From Frisingicoccus sp902471845 (GTDB taxonomy: Bacteria; Bacillota; Clostridia; Lachnospirales; Lachnospiraceae): 64,000 bases of DNA. The notes beneath the pieces are model-generated. The model was not told where the DNA came from. It saw nothing but the letters and a program-made list of their open reading frames with translations, and ran no database searches. Each line of letters begins with the position of its first letter. Positions within the stretch are counted from its first letter, which is position 1. The DNA lies in NCBI RefSeq assembly GCF_047030795.1, contig NZ_JBKYIC010000001.1; one strand, given 5' to 3'. Of the stretch, positions 25,940 to 34,949 are shown piece after piece. The translations under genes were made by a program, and so were the position numbers.

Positions 25940-27049
25940 TTATCTCTCCGCTAACTTCCGCTCCAGCTCTGCAATCCGCTGTTCAAAGCTTTCTGCCTGA
26001 CACTGCATCTGCTGTTTTGCTATTTCAAGCTCTGCATCCTTCTGCTCTAATGCTACATCCTTCTGCTCTAATGCTGCATTCTTCTGCTCTAATGCTGCAT
26101 TCTTCGCCTGAATCGTTTGAGACTGTTCTTTAATAGTCTCTTCCTGCGTATTAATCTTCTCCTGCATCCGGTCGATCATCAGCTTCACCGTGTTCCGATC
26201 CATCTCCAGCAGCTCTTTTGAAAATATCTCCATAAGGCCCTCCACATTCCGGCACAACGCATAGACATCTTCGTACAGAGCCTTAAACTCCGGATATTCC
26301 TCAATCAATCGAAGGATCACCTCCGGCTCATCCCGGCAGAAGAATGTCAGCCATGCCTCTAACCTGTTATGTATCTTCTCTCCTTCATTGTGCTGTTTTT
26401 TCTTAAAGATGTCAAGAGCTATGTATACAAATTTCTGAGGTATTTTTAGTTTCAATCCGGTGTCTGATGTCTGCTCGAAACAGTGCCGGTAAACTCCCGG
26501 GTAGGCATGAAATTCCTCCGGACTGTGTTCAAAAAGAACGATCGTATAAACGGTACGTATGTCCCTGTAGCTGAACTGTTTCTTACGCTCATCCCGCAGC
26601 CGTTTGTACTGGCGCAGAAGGAGATCAGCCGAATAACAGGCGCTCCGCTCCCCCGGAAACAGATAGCCGATCTTCTGTACCTCCACATTGGCGATCCGGC
26701 CGTCCTCAAACTCCACGACTATATCCAATACCAGCAGGGAGCTTTCATCCGTCAGCCGGGTGGTATCGTTGGGAAGGACGTTCTTTACCCGGACGGCCGC
26801 TCCTAAAACGACCGACAAAAAATCGCTCAGGCGCTGCGGAGCATACTCCGGGCTCATGACTTCTTTGAAAAAACCGTCGTAGAGCATCTTGACGCCCCGG
26901 GCCCCGGTACACATATCGAAAAACGCCTCCCGTTCCCCTTCTTTCCATGACTGATAAGTTTCTCTTAAACTTTTGTCTCCATCGATTCTTTTTAAGACTT
27001 CTTCCCGGCTCTGCAGCATCGGAAAACAGTCCTTTAAGTTCTTTGCCAT
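25940..27049 (-). CDS. Rpn-family PD-(D/E)XK nuclease/putative transposase, copy 2
   Basis: 369 residues, paralogous to 6532-7566 along its whole length. The nuclease core LLVLDIVVEFEDG-x-IANVEVQK holds the aspartate and E-x-Q signature. The C-terminal coiled coil is longer than in copy 1, with short repeats of the type ALEQKNA/ALEQKDV that look like recent tandem expansion. GGGAG lies eight bases before the ATG at 27049. The gene has the 81-bp element (copy C) upstream and a terminator downstream, a self-contained unit. Confidence 0.85.
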   Translation of the reverse strand: MAKNLKDCFPMLQSREEVLKRIDGDKSLRETYQSWKEGEREAFFDMCTGARGVKMLYDGFFKEVMSPEYAPQRLSDFLSVVLGAAVRVKNVLPNDTTRLTDESSLLVLDIVVEFEDGRIANVEVQKIGYLFPGERSACYSADLLLRQYKRLRDERKKQFSYRDIRTVYTIVLFEHSPEEFHAYPGVYRHCFEQTSDTGLKLKIPQKFVYIALDIFKKKQHNEGEKIHNRLEAWLTFFCRDEPEVILRLIEEYPEFKALYEDVYALCRNVEGLMEIFSKELLEMDRNTVKLMIDRMQEKINTQEETIKEQSQTIQAKNAALEQKNAALEQKDVALEQKDAELEIAKQQMQCQAESFEQRIAELERKLAER

Positions 27050-27190
27050 AGGCATTTCTCCCTTCTCTTTTCGTACTGTCTTTTCATTGTTTCTTTTTCC
27101 ATCCATTCTTGAATATGTTGCTTTGACCAAAGCTTTGAATAAAAAGATCTCTCTCCGGGATCTTCCACATTCCCGAGAGCAAAGGAATTG

Positions 27191-27271
27191 ATTTCGGCCA
27201 GCCGGAGGGACTTTCCGGATATGCCCATTTTAACACAGACAATACATAAGGTTCAATTATCATCCGTCGAT
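27191..27271 (-). repeat. 81-bp upstream element, copy C
   Basis: Ungapped match to copies A and B. On the minus strand it reads ATCGACGGATGATAATTGAAC, then TTAAAAT as a likely -10 and TATCCGGAAAGTCCCTCCGG, which can form a small hairpin. It lies 142 bases before the Rpn2 start. Confidence 0.7.
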
Positions 27272-27342
27272 GAATTTTGACAAAAAAGCTTTACACTAAT
27301 TTCATCAATCATAAGCTTCACCGTATATTTATCCATGACACA

Positions 27343-27395
27343 AAAAACACCGGTCCCTTTCCGAAAGTTTTTACTTCGGAAAGAATCCGGTGCTG
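27343..27395 (-). terminator. Terminator of the ABC transporter operon
   Basis: CACCGG-TTTCCGAA pairs with TTCGGAAA-CCGGTG, followed by TTTTTTGTG on the minus strand. It ends the operon that includes the ECF, AraC and YbtPQ-like genes. Confidence 0.85.
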
Positions 27396-27423
27396 TCACT
27401 CATACCCATTCGAACATACATTA

Positions 27424-27489
27424 ACGCGCGAAGCCTGTCGGAGCGCGCCCATGCGTAGCATTAACATACGGGATACCCGAAGGGTGTAC
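27424..27489. repeat. Dispersed mini-hairpin repeat, copy 1
   Basis: CGCGCGAAGCCTGTCGG, then AGCGCGCCCATGCGTAGCA and ATACCCGAAGGGTGTA. It is related to 37969-38055, 45244-45309 and 45314-45365. It starts five bases after the ABC gene stop and lies before the terminator. The stems ATGC/GCAT and ACCC/GGGT are kept while the loops vary. Confidence 0.75.
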
Positions 27490-27493
27490 ATTA

Positions 27494-29242
27494 TCAGGCG
27501 ATTTTCCAGCCTTCAGCCCGCTCTCTGGTCTCAACGAAACTGCGATAGCGGCCTTCCTGTTTCATTAATTCCTGATGCGTTCCCTGCTGGACGATTTTTC
27601 CATCGTCAACTACAAGAATCTGGTCTGCGTTCTCAATGGTCGCCAGCCGATGGGCAATGGTGATAATCGTCTTACCCCTGGTCAGCTCGGACAGAGCATT
27701 TTGAATCAAATGCTCATTTTCCGGGTCAATGCTGGCCGTCGCCTCATCCAGAATAACAACCGAAGCATCTTTTAAGATGGCCCGGGCAATGGAAATCCGC
27801 TGTTTTTCACCACCGGAAAGGGTGCCGCCGCCCTCGCCGACAACCGTATCATATCCGTCAGGCAAAGCCATAATAAAATCATGGCAGCAGGCTTTTCTTG
27901 CCGCCTCAATCATTTCTGCTTCCGTGGCATCCTCCCGGCCGAAACAAATGTTATTTCGTATTGTATCATGAAAAAGATAGACGTTCTGGAATACCATGGA
28001 TATATGACTTAACAGGCTGTCGCAGGTGAATTCTCTCACGTCGTGGCCTCCGACCAACACCCGGCCCCTTTCCACGTCGTAAAAGCGGGCAATCAGATTA
28101 CAAATGGTTGTCTTGCCGCTGCCGGAGGGACCCACAATGGCCGTGGACGTCTGCTCCGGAATTTTAAAACTCACATTCCTTAAAACTTTTCGGGAATCAT
28201 AACCAAAGGTGACATGCTCAAATTCTATGTCATACCTGTCCAGAGGAATATCCCGGCCGTCCTTATCAATATAATGTCCTTCCCTCAATGCATCCAACTG
28301 GTCCATGGCATTGTTGATGACACCAAGCACATGGGCGCTGTCACTGACAGGCTCCAGTCCGGCAAAAATGCCAAAGGAGAAAAAGCAGAACATCAGCATC
28401 ATCGGCAATGTCATTTCACCGATCATTCCAAGATAACAGGAAGCTCCCGCCAAAGCCACGGAGGATGTCTTTAACGCCAGCAGATGAAGACAATTGGCCG
28501 GTGTATAACCCCACTCGATTTTCAGGCAGATATCCCGGCTGTCCCGGCACGCCTCTGACATGGCCGCCATAGAAGCGCCGCCCTGACCGAAGGATTTGAC
28601 TACCGGAAGTCCCCGGGCATATTCCAGCGTAGCCGCCGTCAAATCCCATCCCGCTTTGGCAGCCACCGGCGCATTCCTGGTGCTTCGTCTGGATACCAGC
28701 AATAAAAATATAAAGGAAAGACCGGCTCCCAACAGGGCTATAACAGACACCAAAGGGTTGATGACCAGCAGACACAAAAAGATACAGAGAAAATTCAGAT
28801 AACCGCCTACAAAATTATCAATCATCCGGATTCCCATATTTTCCAGCGTATGTAACCCGGTCGTAATAGAATTTAAGATATTTCCCGTATTTACCTGCTG
28901 AAAATACCCAAGAGAAACTCTCTTTAAGGCATCCCCGACAGCCAACCGGTCCCGCGCCACCAGCTCATAGCTGATGGTTTCCTGAAATTTTGCCCTGAGA
29001 TAATCAAATAAAAATCTTAAAAAAACAAGGATAAAAATAATCACCAAACTGCGTCCAATCCAGCGGGTGTCGAATTCTTCCCCTCCCCGGGCTTCCTCGA
29101 GCAGCATCCCCACCGTATAGGCCGCTACCATCACAGGCATGGCTGCAAACCAGGTTGAGAAAAATGAAAATACAAAACCGATGTATAGCTTTCCCCGAAA
29201 CTCCCCACACCAGTCGATAATCCGTTTTATTGTCCTAAACAT
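27494..29242 (-). CDS. ABC transporter, fused permease and ATPase (YbtQ/IrtB-like)
   Basis: 582 residues. Six membrane segments (about 15-310) are followed by an ATPase domain: Walker A GPSGSGKTT, signature LSGGEKQRI, Walker B VVILDEATASID. The ATG at 29242 has GGAGG upstream and overlaps the stop of the previous gene by eight bases. A longer open frame exists but would run deep into that gene. Half-transporters of this type pair as heterodimers; YbtPQ and IrtAB import iron-siderophores in spite of an exporter fold. Iron-linked regulation of the operon supports such a role here. Confidence 0.85.
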   Translation of the reverse strand: MFRTIKRIIDWCGEFRGKLYIGFVFSFFSTWFAAMPVMVAAYTVGMLLEEARGGEEFDTRWIGRSLVIIFILVFLRFLFDYLRAKFQETISYELVARDRLAVGDALKRVSLGYFQQVNTGNILNSITTGLHTLENMGIRMIDNFVGGYLNFLCIFLCLLVINPLVSVIALLGAGLSFIFLLLVSRRSTRNAPVAAKAGWDLTAATLEYARGLPVVKSFGQGGASMAAMSEACRDSRDICLKIEWGYTPANCLHLLALKTSSVALAGASCYLGMIGEMTLPMMLMFCFFSFGIFAGLEPVSDSAHVLGVINNAMDQLDALREGHYIDKDGRDIPLDRYDIEFEHVTFGYDSRKVLRNVSFKIPEQTSTAIVGPSGSGKTTICNLIARFYDVERGRVLVGGHDVREFTCDSLLSHISMVFQNVYLFHDTIRNNICFGREDATEAEMIEAARKACCHDFIMALPDGYDTVVGEGGGTLSGGEKQRISIARAILKDASVVILDEATASIDPENEHLIQNALSELTRGKTIITIAHRLATIENADQILVVDDGKIVQQGTHQELMKQEGRYRSFVETRERAEGWKIA

Positions 29243-31019
29243 ATGACTCTGCCTCCTTTCCCGAAACAGATACAGCCCAATCCCTGGCACCGATATGGGC
29301 CTGCCACATCTGACAGTACAATGGACAAGTGTCCAGTAACTGCTCCTGTTTTCCCTGGGCCAAAACAGCGCCGTCTTTAAGAACAACAATATTGTCCGCC
29401 TGCCGGATGGTCGATAACCGATGGGCAATGACAAGGAGTGTTTTCCCTTTTGTAAGTTCCCCAATACTGTTCTGAATCTTCTCTTCGTTTTCAGGATCTG
29501 TGAAAGCGGTAGCTTCATCGAGAATAACGATTGGCGCGTTCTTTAAAATCATTCGCGCAATGGCGATTCGCTGTTTCTCTCCACCGGAAAGCCGCTTTCC
29601 CGCTTCTCCGGCCGGCGTATCATAACCCTGGGGCAGTTTTTGAATAAATTCGTCACACTGGGCTGCTCTGGCCGCCTGAAATACCTCCGCATCGCTGGCC
29701 TTCGGATTGCCCAGACGTATATTTTCCTTTAGCGAGCACCGGAAAAGGAAATTATCCTGGGTCACAAAGCTGACCATATCTGAAAGCTGAGCCAGCGGCA
29801 TATTTTTTATATTTACGCCGCCAATCTGTATTTCTCCGCCAGTCACATCCCAAAACCTGGAAATCAGCCTGGCAACCGTGGATTTGCCGCCGCCGGATGG
29901 ACCGACCAGAGCTGTAAAGCTGCCTTCCGGAAGCTTTAAGTCTATGCCATGAAGCACTGTATCCTCTGCTTTGCCTGAATAGGAAAATGTTACATGCTTT
30001 AATTCCACACCAAAGCCCGACAAAGCCGCCGTCGTTTCCGGCTCAGGCAGAGCTGCCATATCGAGATAGGTCTGCAACTCCTCCACTGTCATCTGCACCT
30101 GTTTCAGACTGTTTGCAAACACCTCCAGCTTCGCCAGAGAAGTAACCATCGACATGGAAAGCATGACACACAGAGCTGCTTGCGCCGCCGTCAGCACCCC
30201 GCCGGAACATAAAAACAAACTCATCGGAAGGCTCCCTAAAAGTGTCGATGGAAACAGGGCAAATGCCAGTTTCATCGTCACCCAGGTAGAAGACATCCAT
30301 TCAATAACAAAGGTTCTGTATGCATTAATCGCATTGGCATATTTTTCATAGGATACGCCGGAGCGTCCAAAGGCCTTGATAACTTCAATTCCTTCAATGT
30401 ACTCTACAATAGTACTGTTCATAACCGCGTTGGAATTATTGTATTTGTCAAAATTCTTTCCGCTGATCTTAAACGCCATCGTCATACAGGCAAGTGAAAA
30501 TGGTACCGTTACCAGCGAAGCCAGGGCCACGCGCCAGTCAACCAGCCAAAGGGCAAGAATGCTGACCACAGGCAGAACGACATGGCCCGCGCCCTCCGGA
30601 ATCATATGGGCCAGGGGAGGCTCAATATCTTCAATCTTATCCACCATAATATTTTTAATCTCTCCAATAGAATGGGCCGTCACTTCACCCAGTGGTGCAT
30701 GAAGGAACTGATCTGCCACACGAAGCCTCAATTTTTCCAGTATGTGGTAGGCTGCAAAATGAGATATTCCCGTAGATAAGCCAAAGAAAGCCACCTTCAT
30801 TACATAGGCTGCCAAAGCCAGACCGCACCATAAGAATATTTCATGGTTGGTTATCCGCCCGTATACAAAATCTTCAATCAGATGATAAACACAATAATAA
30901 GGTACCAGACCGGATACAACACTGATGACCGAGAGGATTACCGAAACCGCCAACCGTCCTTTACTTCCTCCGGCATAACTGAGCAGACAGGAAATCCATC
31001 CCTTCCTCTCTTTTTCCAA
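29235..31019 (-). CDS. ABC transporter, fused permease and ATPase (YbtP/IrtA-like)
   Basis: 594 residues, partner of the next gene. The membrane domain lies at about 15-320. The ATPase domain has Walker A GPSGGGKST, signature LSGGEKQRI and Walker B IVILDEATAFTD; the TD in place of the usual SD after EATA is a small oddity. The start is a TTG at 31019 with GAGGAG nine bases upstream; no ATG fits. A hairpin separates it from the AraC gene, so its expression may be partly uncoupled from the ECF genes. Confidence 0.84.
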   Translation of the reverse strand: MEKERKGWISCLLSYAGGSKGRLAVSVILSVISVVSGLVPYYCVYHLIEDFVYGRITNHEIFLWCGLALAAYVMKVAFFGLSTGISHFAAYHILEKLRLRVADQFLHAPLGEVTAHSIGEIKNIMVDKIEDIEPPLAHMIPEGAGHVVLPVVSILALWLVDWRVALASLVTVPFSLACMTMAFKISGKNFDKYNNSNAVMNSTIVEYIEGIEVIKAFGRSGVSYEKYANAINAYRTFVIEWMSSTWVTMKLAFALFPSTLLGSLPMSLFLCSGGVLTAAQAALCVMLSMSMVTSLAKLEVFANSLKQVQMTVEELQTYLDMAALPEPETTAALSGFGVELKHVTFSYSGKAEDTVLHGIDLKLPEGSFTALVGPSGGGKSTVARLISRFWDVTGGEIQIGGVNIKNMPLAQLSDMVSFVTQDNFLFRCSLKENIRLGNPKASDAEVFQAARAAQCDEFIQKLPQGYDTPAGEAGKRLSGGEKQRIAIARMILKNAPIVILDEATAFTDPENEEKIQNSIGELTKGKTLLVIAHRLSTIRQADNIVVLKDGAVLAQGKQEQLLDTCPLYCQMWQAHIGARDWAVSVSGKEAESYV

Positions 31020-31039
31020 AATTCATCACTCCTCTTCTA

Positions 31040-31073
31040 TAAAAAATGGATGACGCTTTCTTACGTCATCCAT
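31040..31073 (-). terminator. Hairpin between the AraC gene and the ABC pair
   Basis: ATGGATGACG pairs perfectly with CGTCATCCAT and is followed on the minus strand by TTTTTTATAG. It would reduce, or separate, transcription of the two ABC genes from the upstream ECF/AraC genes. Confidence 0.75.
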
Positions 31074-31133
31074 ATCCTATCAAATGTGATTTTTTAAATC
31101 CGCTCCACACCGTTCAAACTGTCCCAAACGGAC

Positions 31134-32102
31134 TTAAAGATTTTCGCCAATAGATTTATTCCTGCTCCGGTACTCAGTTGGAGACATCCCCATGACTTTG
31201 CGGAAAGCCATGGCAAATTTACTCGGACTGTCATACCCCACCCTCCCGGCGATTTCAGCCACACTGGTCCCTTTTTCACTTCGGAGCATCAAAGCCGCCT
31301 GATTCATCCGGTACTGTAAAATCCATGTGCCAATCGACGAACCAAACACCGACTTAAAACACCGTTTCATCGGTGTCAATGGAATGTCAAACCGAAGGGA
31401 AAGGACTTCCTGGGTAAAACTCTCGTCCATATGCTCCGCAATAAATGTCTGTATCGCTTTTATCTTTTCCACCTGGGTTTTATAAAAATAAGGCTTTTCC
31501 TCTGCATTTTCCGGCAGTTCTAAAGCTTCCAGATAAAGCAGTAATTCCAGAATCTTAATCTTAAAGTAGGGCCGTTTAATTTTCTCCGGCACTGCATAAA
31601 GCTCTCCAAAGATATGCTCAATGGATGGGGAACCATGAATCACCATCGGATAAGTATCTCCACAAAACTTCATTTGAAGCGCCCGAAGATTTACCGGAAA
31701 ATCTTTGATTTCTTTCGGGAGGGTCCGGCAGGCCGTTTCCATATCGATGGAAACCATGGCGCCGTGATAATGGGAGAGAGGCATTTCGAAACGGCCTGTA
31801 TGAGTCAGTCGGCGGTCAAGCTTCAAGTCTCCGGCCTCCACATAGGCATAGGCGTCATTTTTCGCCGCATATTCCAATCGGCCTTCCCGGCAGTGATCGA
31901 TACAAAATACATCCCGGCCCGGACGAAACTCCGAATCATAATACCGCATATGAAAATCATTGTATGCCAGCGCTACACCGGGAAACACTTCATAAATCGT
32001 TATACTTCCTTCTCCGGTTTCATTCCGAAACTGGAAAACACTGCACCCGTCACTTTCCGCCAGCAAAACGGCCTGCTCACATCCAAATACGTGTCCCAAC
32101 AT
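31134..32102 (-). CDS. AraC-family transcriptional regulator
   Basis: 322 residues. The C-terminal 100 residues hold two helix-turn-helix motifs with VAEIAGRVGYDSPSKFAMAFRKVMGMSPTEYR (split in two blocks here) as the AraC signature. The N-terminal part resembles YbtA-type regulators that sense a siderophore. It sits between the ECF genes and the YbtPQ-like pair. In Yersinia, YbtA controls ybtPQ with yersiniabactin as signal; an analogous role is a reasonable inference. Confidence 0.85.
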   Translation of the reverse strand: MLGHVFGCEQAVLLAESDGCSVFQFRNETGEGSITIYEVFPGVALAYNDFHMRYYDSEFRPGRDVFCIDHCREGRLEYAAKNDAYAYVEAGDLKLDRRLTHTGRFEMPLSHYHGAMVSIDMETACRTLPKEIKDFPVNLRALQMKFCGDTYPMVIHGSPSIEHIFGELYAVPEKIKRPYFKIKILELLLYLEALELPENAEEKPYFYKTQVEKIKAIQTFIAEHMDESFTQEVLSLRFDIPLTPMKRCFKSVFGSSIGTWILQYRMNQAALMLRSEKGTSVAEIAGRVGYDSPSKFAMAFRKVMGMSPTEYRSRNKSIGENL

Positions 32103-32115
32103 TCCTTTCCCTCCC

Positions 32116-33492
32116 TTATATTTTCAGCACCCGGTCACAGCTACACTGCATAAATTCTTTGTCATGAGAAACAATCAGCACAATATGCCCTTCTTCGGCC
32201 ATTCGGCGCACCATAGCGCTGACCTCCATCATATGACGATAATCCAGGCCACTGGTCGGCTCATCAAAAATCAACAGCCGTTTCCCCGAAAGAACAGCCG
32301 TTGCTGCGGCCAGCCGCTGTTTCTGTCCACCGGACAAAGCCATGGGATGCCGCTCCTTAAATGAAAGCAAATCAAAGCTTCGAAGTACCGCCATTATCGC
32401 ATCCGCCATCTCCCCCGACGCCTGCTCGCACTCATTCCATACACTGTCATAAAACAATTGATGATTGACATCCTGCATGACCAGAAAACTGGCCCGACGC
32501 CGTTCCTTCACCTTCAATAGTTTCCCATCCAGCAGTATTTTCCCGGACCGCTCCTTTAAAAGCCCACACAGCACACGGGTCAGGGTAGTTTTCCCCGTAC
32601 CATTCGGCCCGGTAATGGCCAGCACTTCTCCCGGAATCGCCGCGAAGGACAAATTTTCAAACACGGCCGGCTGCTTTCGATACCCACAGGTCAGAGACTC
32701 GACCACCAGCCCTCTGTCCGCCGCCTTTCTGGCAGGAGGCAATTGCAGTTCTGAAGGCCCGAGACTTCTCAGCCCCATATCTGTCCGAACCTTATCCGGT
32801 ATCCTCCAGAATTCCACGCCGGTAAAGATCTGAATAAGACGGCCATCCTTAATATAGACAGCCCTGTCAATCAAATCTTTCAGGAAATAAAGCCGATGTT
32901 CTGTAATCACTACCGTATGCCCCTGCTGCTTTAATAACCCAATCTGTTCCCGCAGCCGTCCAATGGCTGCCTCGTCCAGATTCGCTGTTGGTTCATCCAG
33001 CACAAAAACCGCAGGATTCATGGCATAAACGCTGGCAAAAGCCAAAGTTTGTTTTTCGCCTCCGGATAATGAAAAAATATTTCGGTGCATCAGTTTTTGA
33101 ATCTGAAGGCTTTCCACCGTCACCGCAAGCCGTTCTTCCATCAACTCCGGCGCCATCCCATCATTTTCCAATCCAAATGCCAGCTCACTATCCGTATCCA
33201 GATTAAAAAACTGACTTTTTGGATTTTGAAACACCGAACCTATATGCTTAGCCAGAATGTACAATTCCGTATCTGCCACCCGAACACCCTCAGCCATGAC
33301 CTCACCACGGAGCCTGCCATTTTCTGTAAAATGTGGAATCAGGCCATTAATCAGCTTTGTCACCGTCGTTTTTCCGCATCCGCTCTCTCCACAGAGCAGC
33401 AGACATTCTCCCGACGGAATCGAAAGACTGAAATCATGGAGTGTATTTTTTTCCTCTCCATATCCAAAGGATACATTTTCAATCCGTACCAC
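32116..33492 (-). CDS. ECF transporter ATPase with two ATP-binding domains in one chain
   Basis: 458 residues. NBD1: Walker A GESGCGKTT, LSGGEKQTL and VFVLDEPTANLD. NBD2: GPNGTGKTT, LSGGQKQRL and LLIFDEPTSGLD. The start is a GTG at 33492 preceded by AAGGAGGAG; longer frames overlap the T-component gene. Fused A-A' proteins are common in dedicated ECF systems, and this one has its own T and S components next door. Confidence 0.88.
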   Translation of the reverse strand: MVRIENVSFGYGEEKNTLHDFSLSIPSGECLLLCGESGCGKTTVTKLINGLIPHFTENGRLRGEVMAEGVRVADTELYILAKHIGSVFQNPKSQFFNLDTDSELAFGLENDGMAPELMEERLAVTVESLQIQKLMHRNIFSLSGGEKQTLAFASVYAMNPAVFVLDEPTANLDEAAIGRLREQIGLLKQQGHTVVITEHRLYFLKDLIDRAVYIKDGRLIQIFTGVEFWRIPDKVRTDMGLRSLGPSELQLPPARKAADRGLVVESLTCGYRKQPAVFENLSFAAIPGEVLAITGPNGTGKTTLTRVLCGLLKERSGKILLDGKLLKVKERRRASFLVMQDVNHQLFYDSVWNECEQASGEMADAIMAVLRSFDLLSFKERHPMALSGGQKQRLAAATAVLSGKRLLIFDEPTSGLDYRHMMEVSAMVRRMAEEGHIVLIVSHDKEFMQCSCDRVLKI

Positions 33493-33505
33493 TGCTGCTC
33501 CTCCT

Positions 33506-34183
33506 TCACATGATAATGGCTGCCGCCGCAAAAACAATGGACAGCGCCACATAAATCCAATCAAAAGGCCCCATATGTAACCGGATTATACTGGTCTTTG
33601 TCGCCGGATTTTCAATTCCTCTCGTAACGGCCGCCGCCGACAATTCTTCCGCCGTCTCACTGGCAGAAATCATCAACGGAACTGCCATGGCTTCCAGCCT
33701 CTCCATTCCCCGGATATTTCGCAGGCACATGGCGTCCCGAATATATCCGGCTTCTTCCCGAATCGCCGGAAAATAGCGCAGTGTCACCGATATGGAAATG
33801 ATCAATTTCTGCGGCACATGAAGCTTTCGCATTCCCACGATAAACTGACGCAGAGAAATCGTCTTCACCATTAAACTCCCGACCATCAGACACGGAAACA
33901 TCCTCCGGGCATAGTTGGCAAAAATTGAAAAACTGGTTGCAATTATTTTCGGAGAGACGGGCAGTACATACCACTGGAACGCCAATACGGCAAAGAAAGC
34001 CAGACACCATTTCATCCCTGAACTTATACGCCCGCAAAGTAAGAGCAGGACAGTCAATACACCGATCCATCCCAACTCCACTTTCATAGAATCCTGGGTA
34101 AAAGCAATCATGTTTGCCATGACAAGCAGAAAAAGTCCGGTCCGCGGGTCCATCGAAATTCTTTTGCTCTTTTCATCCCTCAT
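33506..34183 (-). CDS. ECF transporter transmembrane (T) component
   Basis: 225 residues with five or six membrane segments. Two short arginine-containing coupling regions, LRNIRGMER and AAVTRGIENP, match the EcfT Ala-Arg-Gly pattern that contacts the ATPases. The ATG at 34183 starts one base after the S-component stop codon; a TTG nine bases earlier would overlap it. Confidence 0.85.
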   Translation of the reverse strand: MRDEKSKRISMDPRTGLFLLVMANMIAFTQDSMKVELGWIGVLTVLLLLCGRISSGMKWCLAFFAVLAFQWYVLPVSPKIIATSFSIFANYARRMFPCLMVGSLMVKTISLRQFIVGMRKLHVPQKLIISISVTLRYFPAIREEAGYIRDAMCLRNIRGMERLEAMAVPLMISASETAEELSAAAVTRGIENPATKTSIIRLHMGPFDWIYVALSIVFAAAAIIM

Positions 34184-34184
34184 G

Positions 34185-34790
34185 TTACACAATCCCTGCT
34201 TTACTGAAATGTTTTTTGAACATGGATTTCGTTATGAACGCTCCGATAACTGCGCCGATAATTGGCGCCGCGAATAATACGACCAGCATTCCCGGCGATG
34301 AGGCAGCCTCCAGAGAAGCTACATAATCCGCCGGCATTCCCTGTTCGGAAATCTGTGCTAAAAAGCTTTCGCGCATCAGCCAGATTGGCAGCGGCGAACC
34401 CGTCATTCCCAGAGAAAAGCATACAAAGGCAATGGCATTCCCCCGAAAACTGTTGTATCGAGTCACACTGCGGACAATTTCACCTAACCCGCAGGCAATC
34501 ACAAAACTTACCAAAATAATCACCGTAAACTGACCAGTGACAAAATAAATCAGCGCCGTAATCGCACCCATCAACAAAACAGCTCCCGGCTTTTGTACTT
34601 TCGCGCACATAAGCATAAAAGGAATGCCTGAAAACAAAGCAATGAAGGCGGGCATCAGAATCCATATCATGGGATGAAACCCACTGAGCAGCATAAAGAT
34701 AAAATTAATAACAAAATAAATAGCAGAGAAAATACCGATTGTGATCAAATCTTTACCTTTCAGCATTTTCCCATTGGTTGAATTGGACAT
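34185..34790 (-). CDS. ECF substrate-binding (S) component, MptS/Trep_Strep family
   Basis: 201 residues with about six membrane segments, starting with GKDLITIGIFSAIYFVINFIF, split at about residue 30. The family is found mainly in Firmicutes beside YbtPQ-like ABC genes and AraC regulators. Related ECF systems in streptococci and lactobacilli have been reported to import haem, and the DtxR-type box directly in front supports iron or haem cargo here. GGAGG lies before the ATG at 34790. Confidence 0.8.
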   Translation of the reverse strand: MSNSTNGKMLKGKDLITIGIFSAIYFVINFIFMLLSGFHPMIWILMPAFIALFSGIPFMLMCAKVQKPGAVLLMGAITALIYFVTGQFTVIILVSFVIACGLGEIVRSVTRYNSFRGNAIAFVCFSLGMTGSPLPIWLMRESFLAQISEQGMPADYVASLEAASSPGMLVVLFAAPIIGAVIGAFITKSMFKKHFSKAGIV

Positions 34791-34807
34791 TTGTTTTCCT
34801 CCTTATC

Positions 34808-34825
34808 GGTTAGATTTTCCTAACC
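34808..34825 (-). promoter_or_regulatory. Perfect DtxR-type box before the ECF operon
   Basis: GGTTAG-N6-CTAACC, perfectly palindromic in both half-sites. It follows a TATTTT-like -10 element on the minus strand by two bases and lies 18 bases upstream of the ATG, between the promoter and the ribosome-binding site. The -35 element is weak. Confidence 0.8.
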
Positions 34826-34893
34826 AAAATATCAAAACTTTTGTCTTTTGTCTGTCCCGATTCGTCCGGTCTGTCCCCATCGGACATTTTTAA

Positions 34894-34930
34894 ACTAAAA
34901 AGACCTCCGGCCAGCAAACCGGAGATCCTA
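34894..34930 (-). terminator. Terminator after the DtxR-like gene pair
   Basis: GATCTCCGG pairs with CCGGAGGTC and is followed on the minus strand by TTTTTAG. It separates the regulator operon from the ECF operon, which therefore has its own promoter. Confidence 0.85.
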
Positions 34931-34949
34931 ACTTCTCTATATTCCATTT

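Noticed and set aside
27494..29518. A 674-residue form of the second ABC half-transporter
   Set aside because: The extra 92 residues lie inside the upstream ABC gene and resemble nothing. The ATG at 29242 has GGAGG and gives the normal length.
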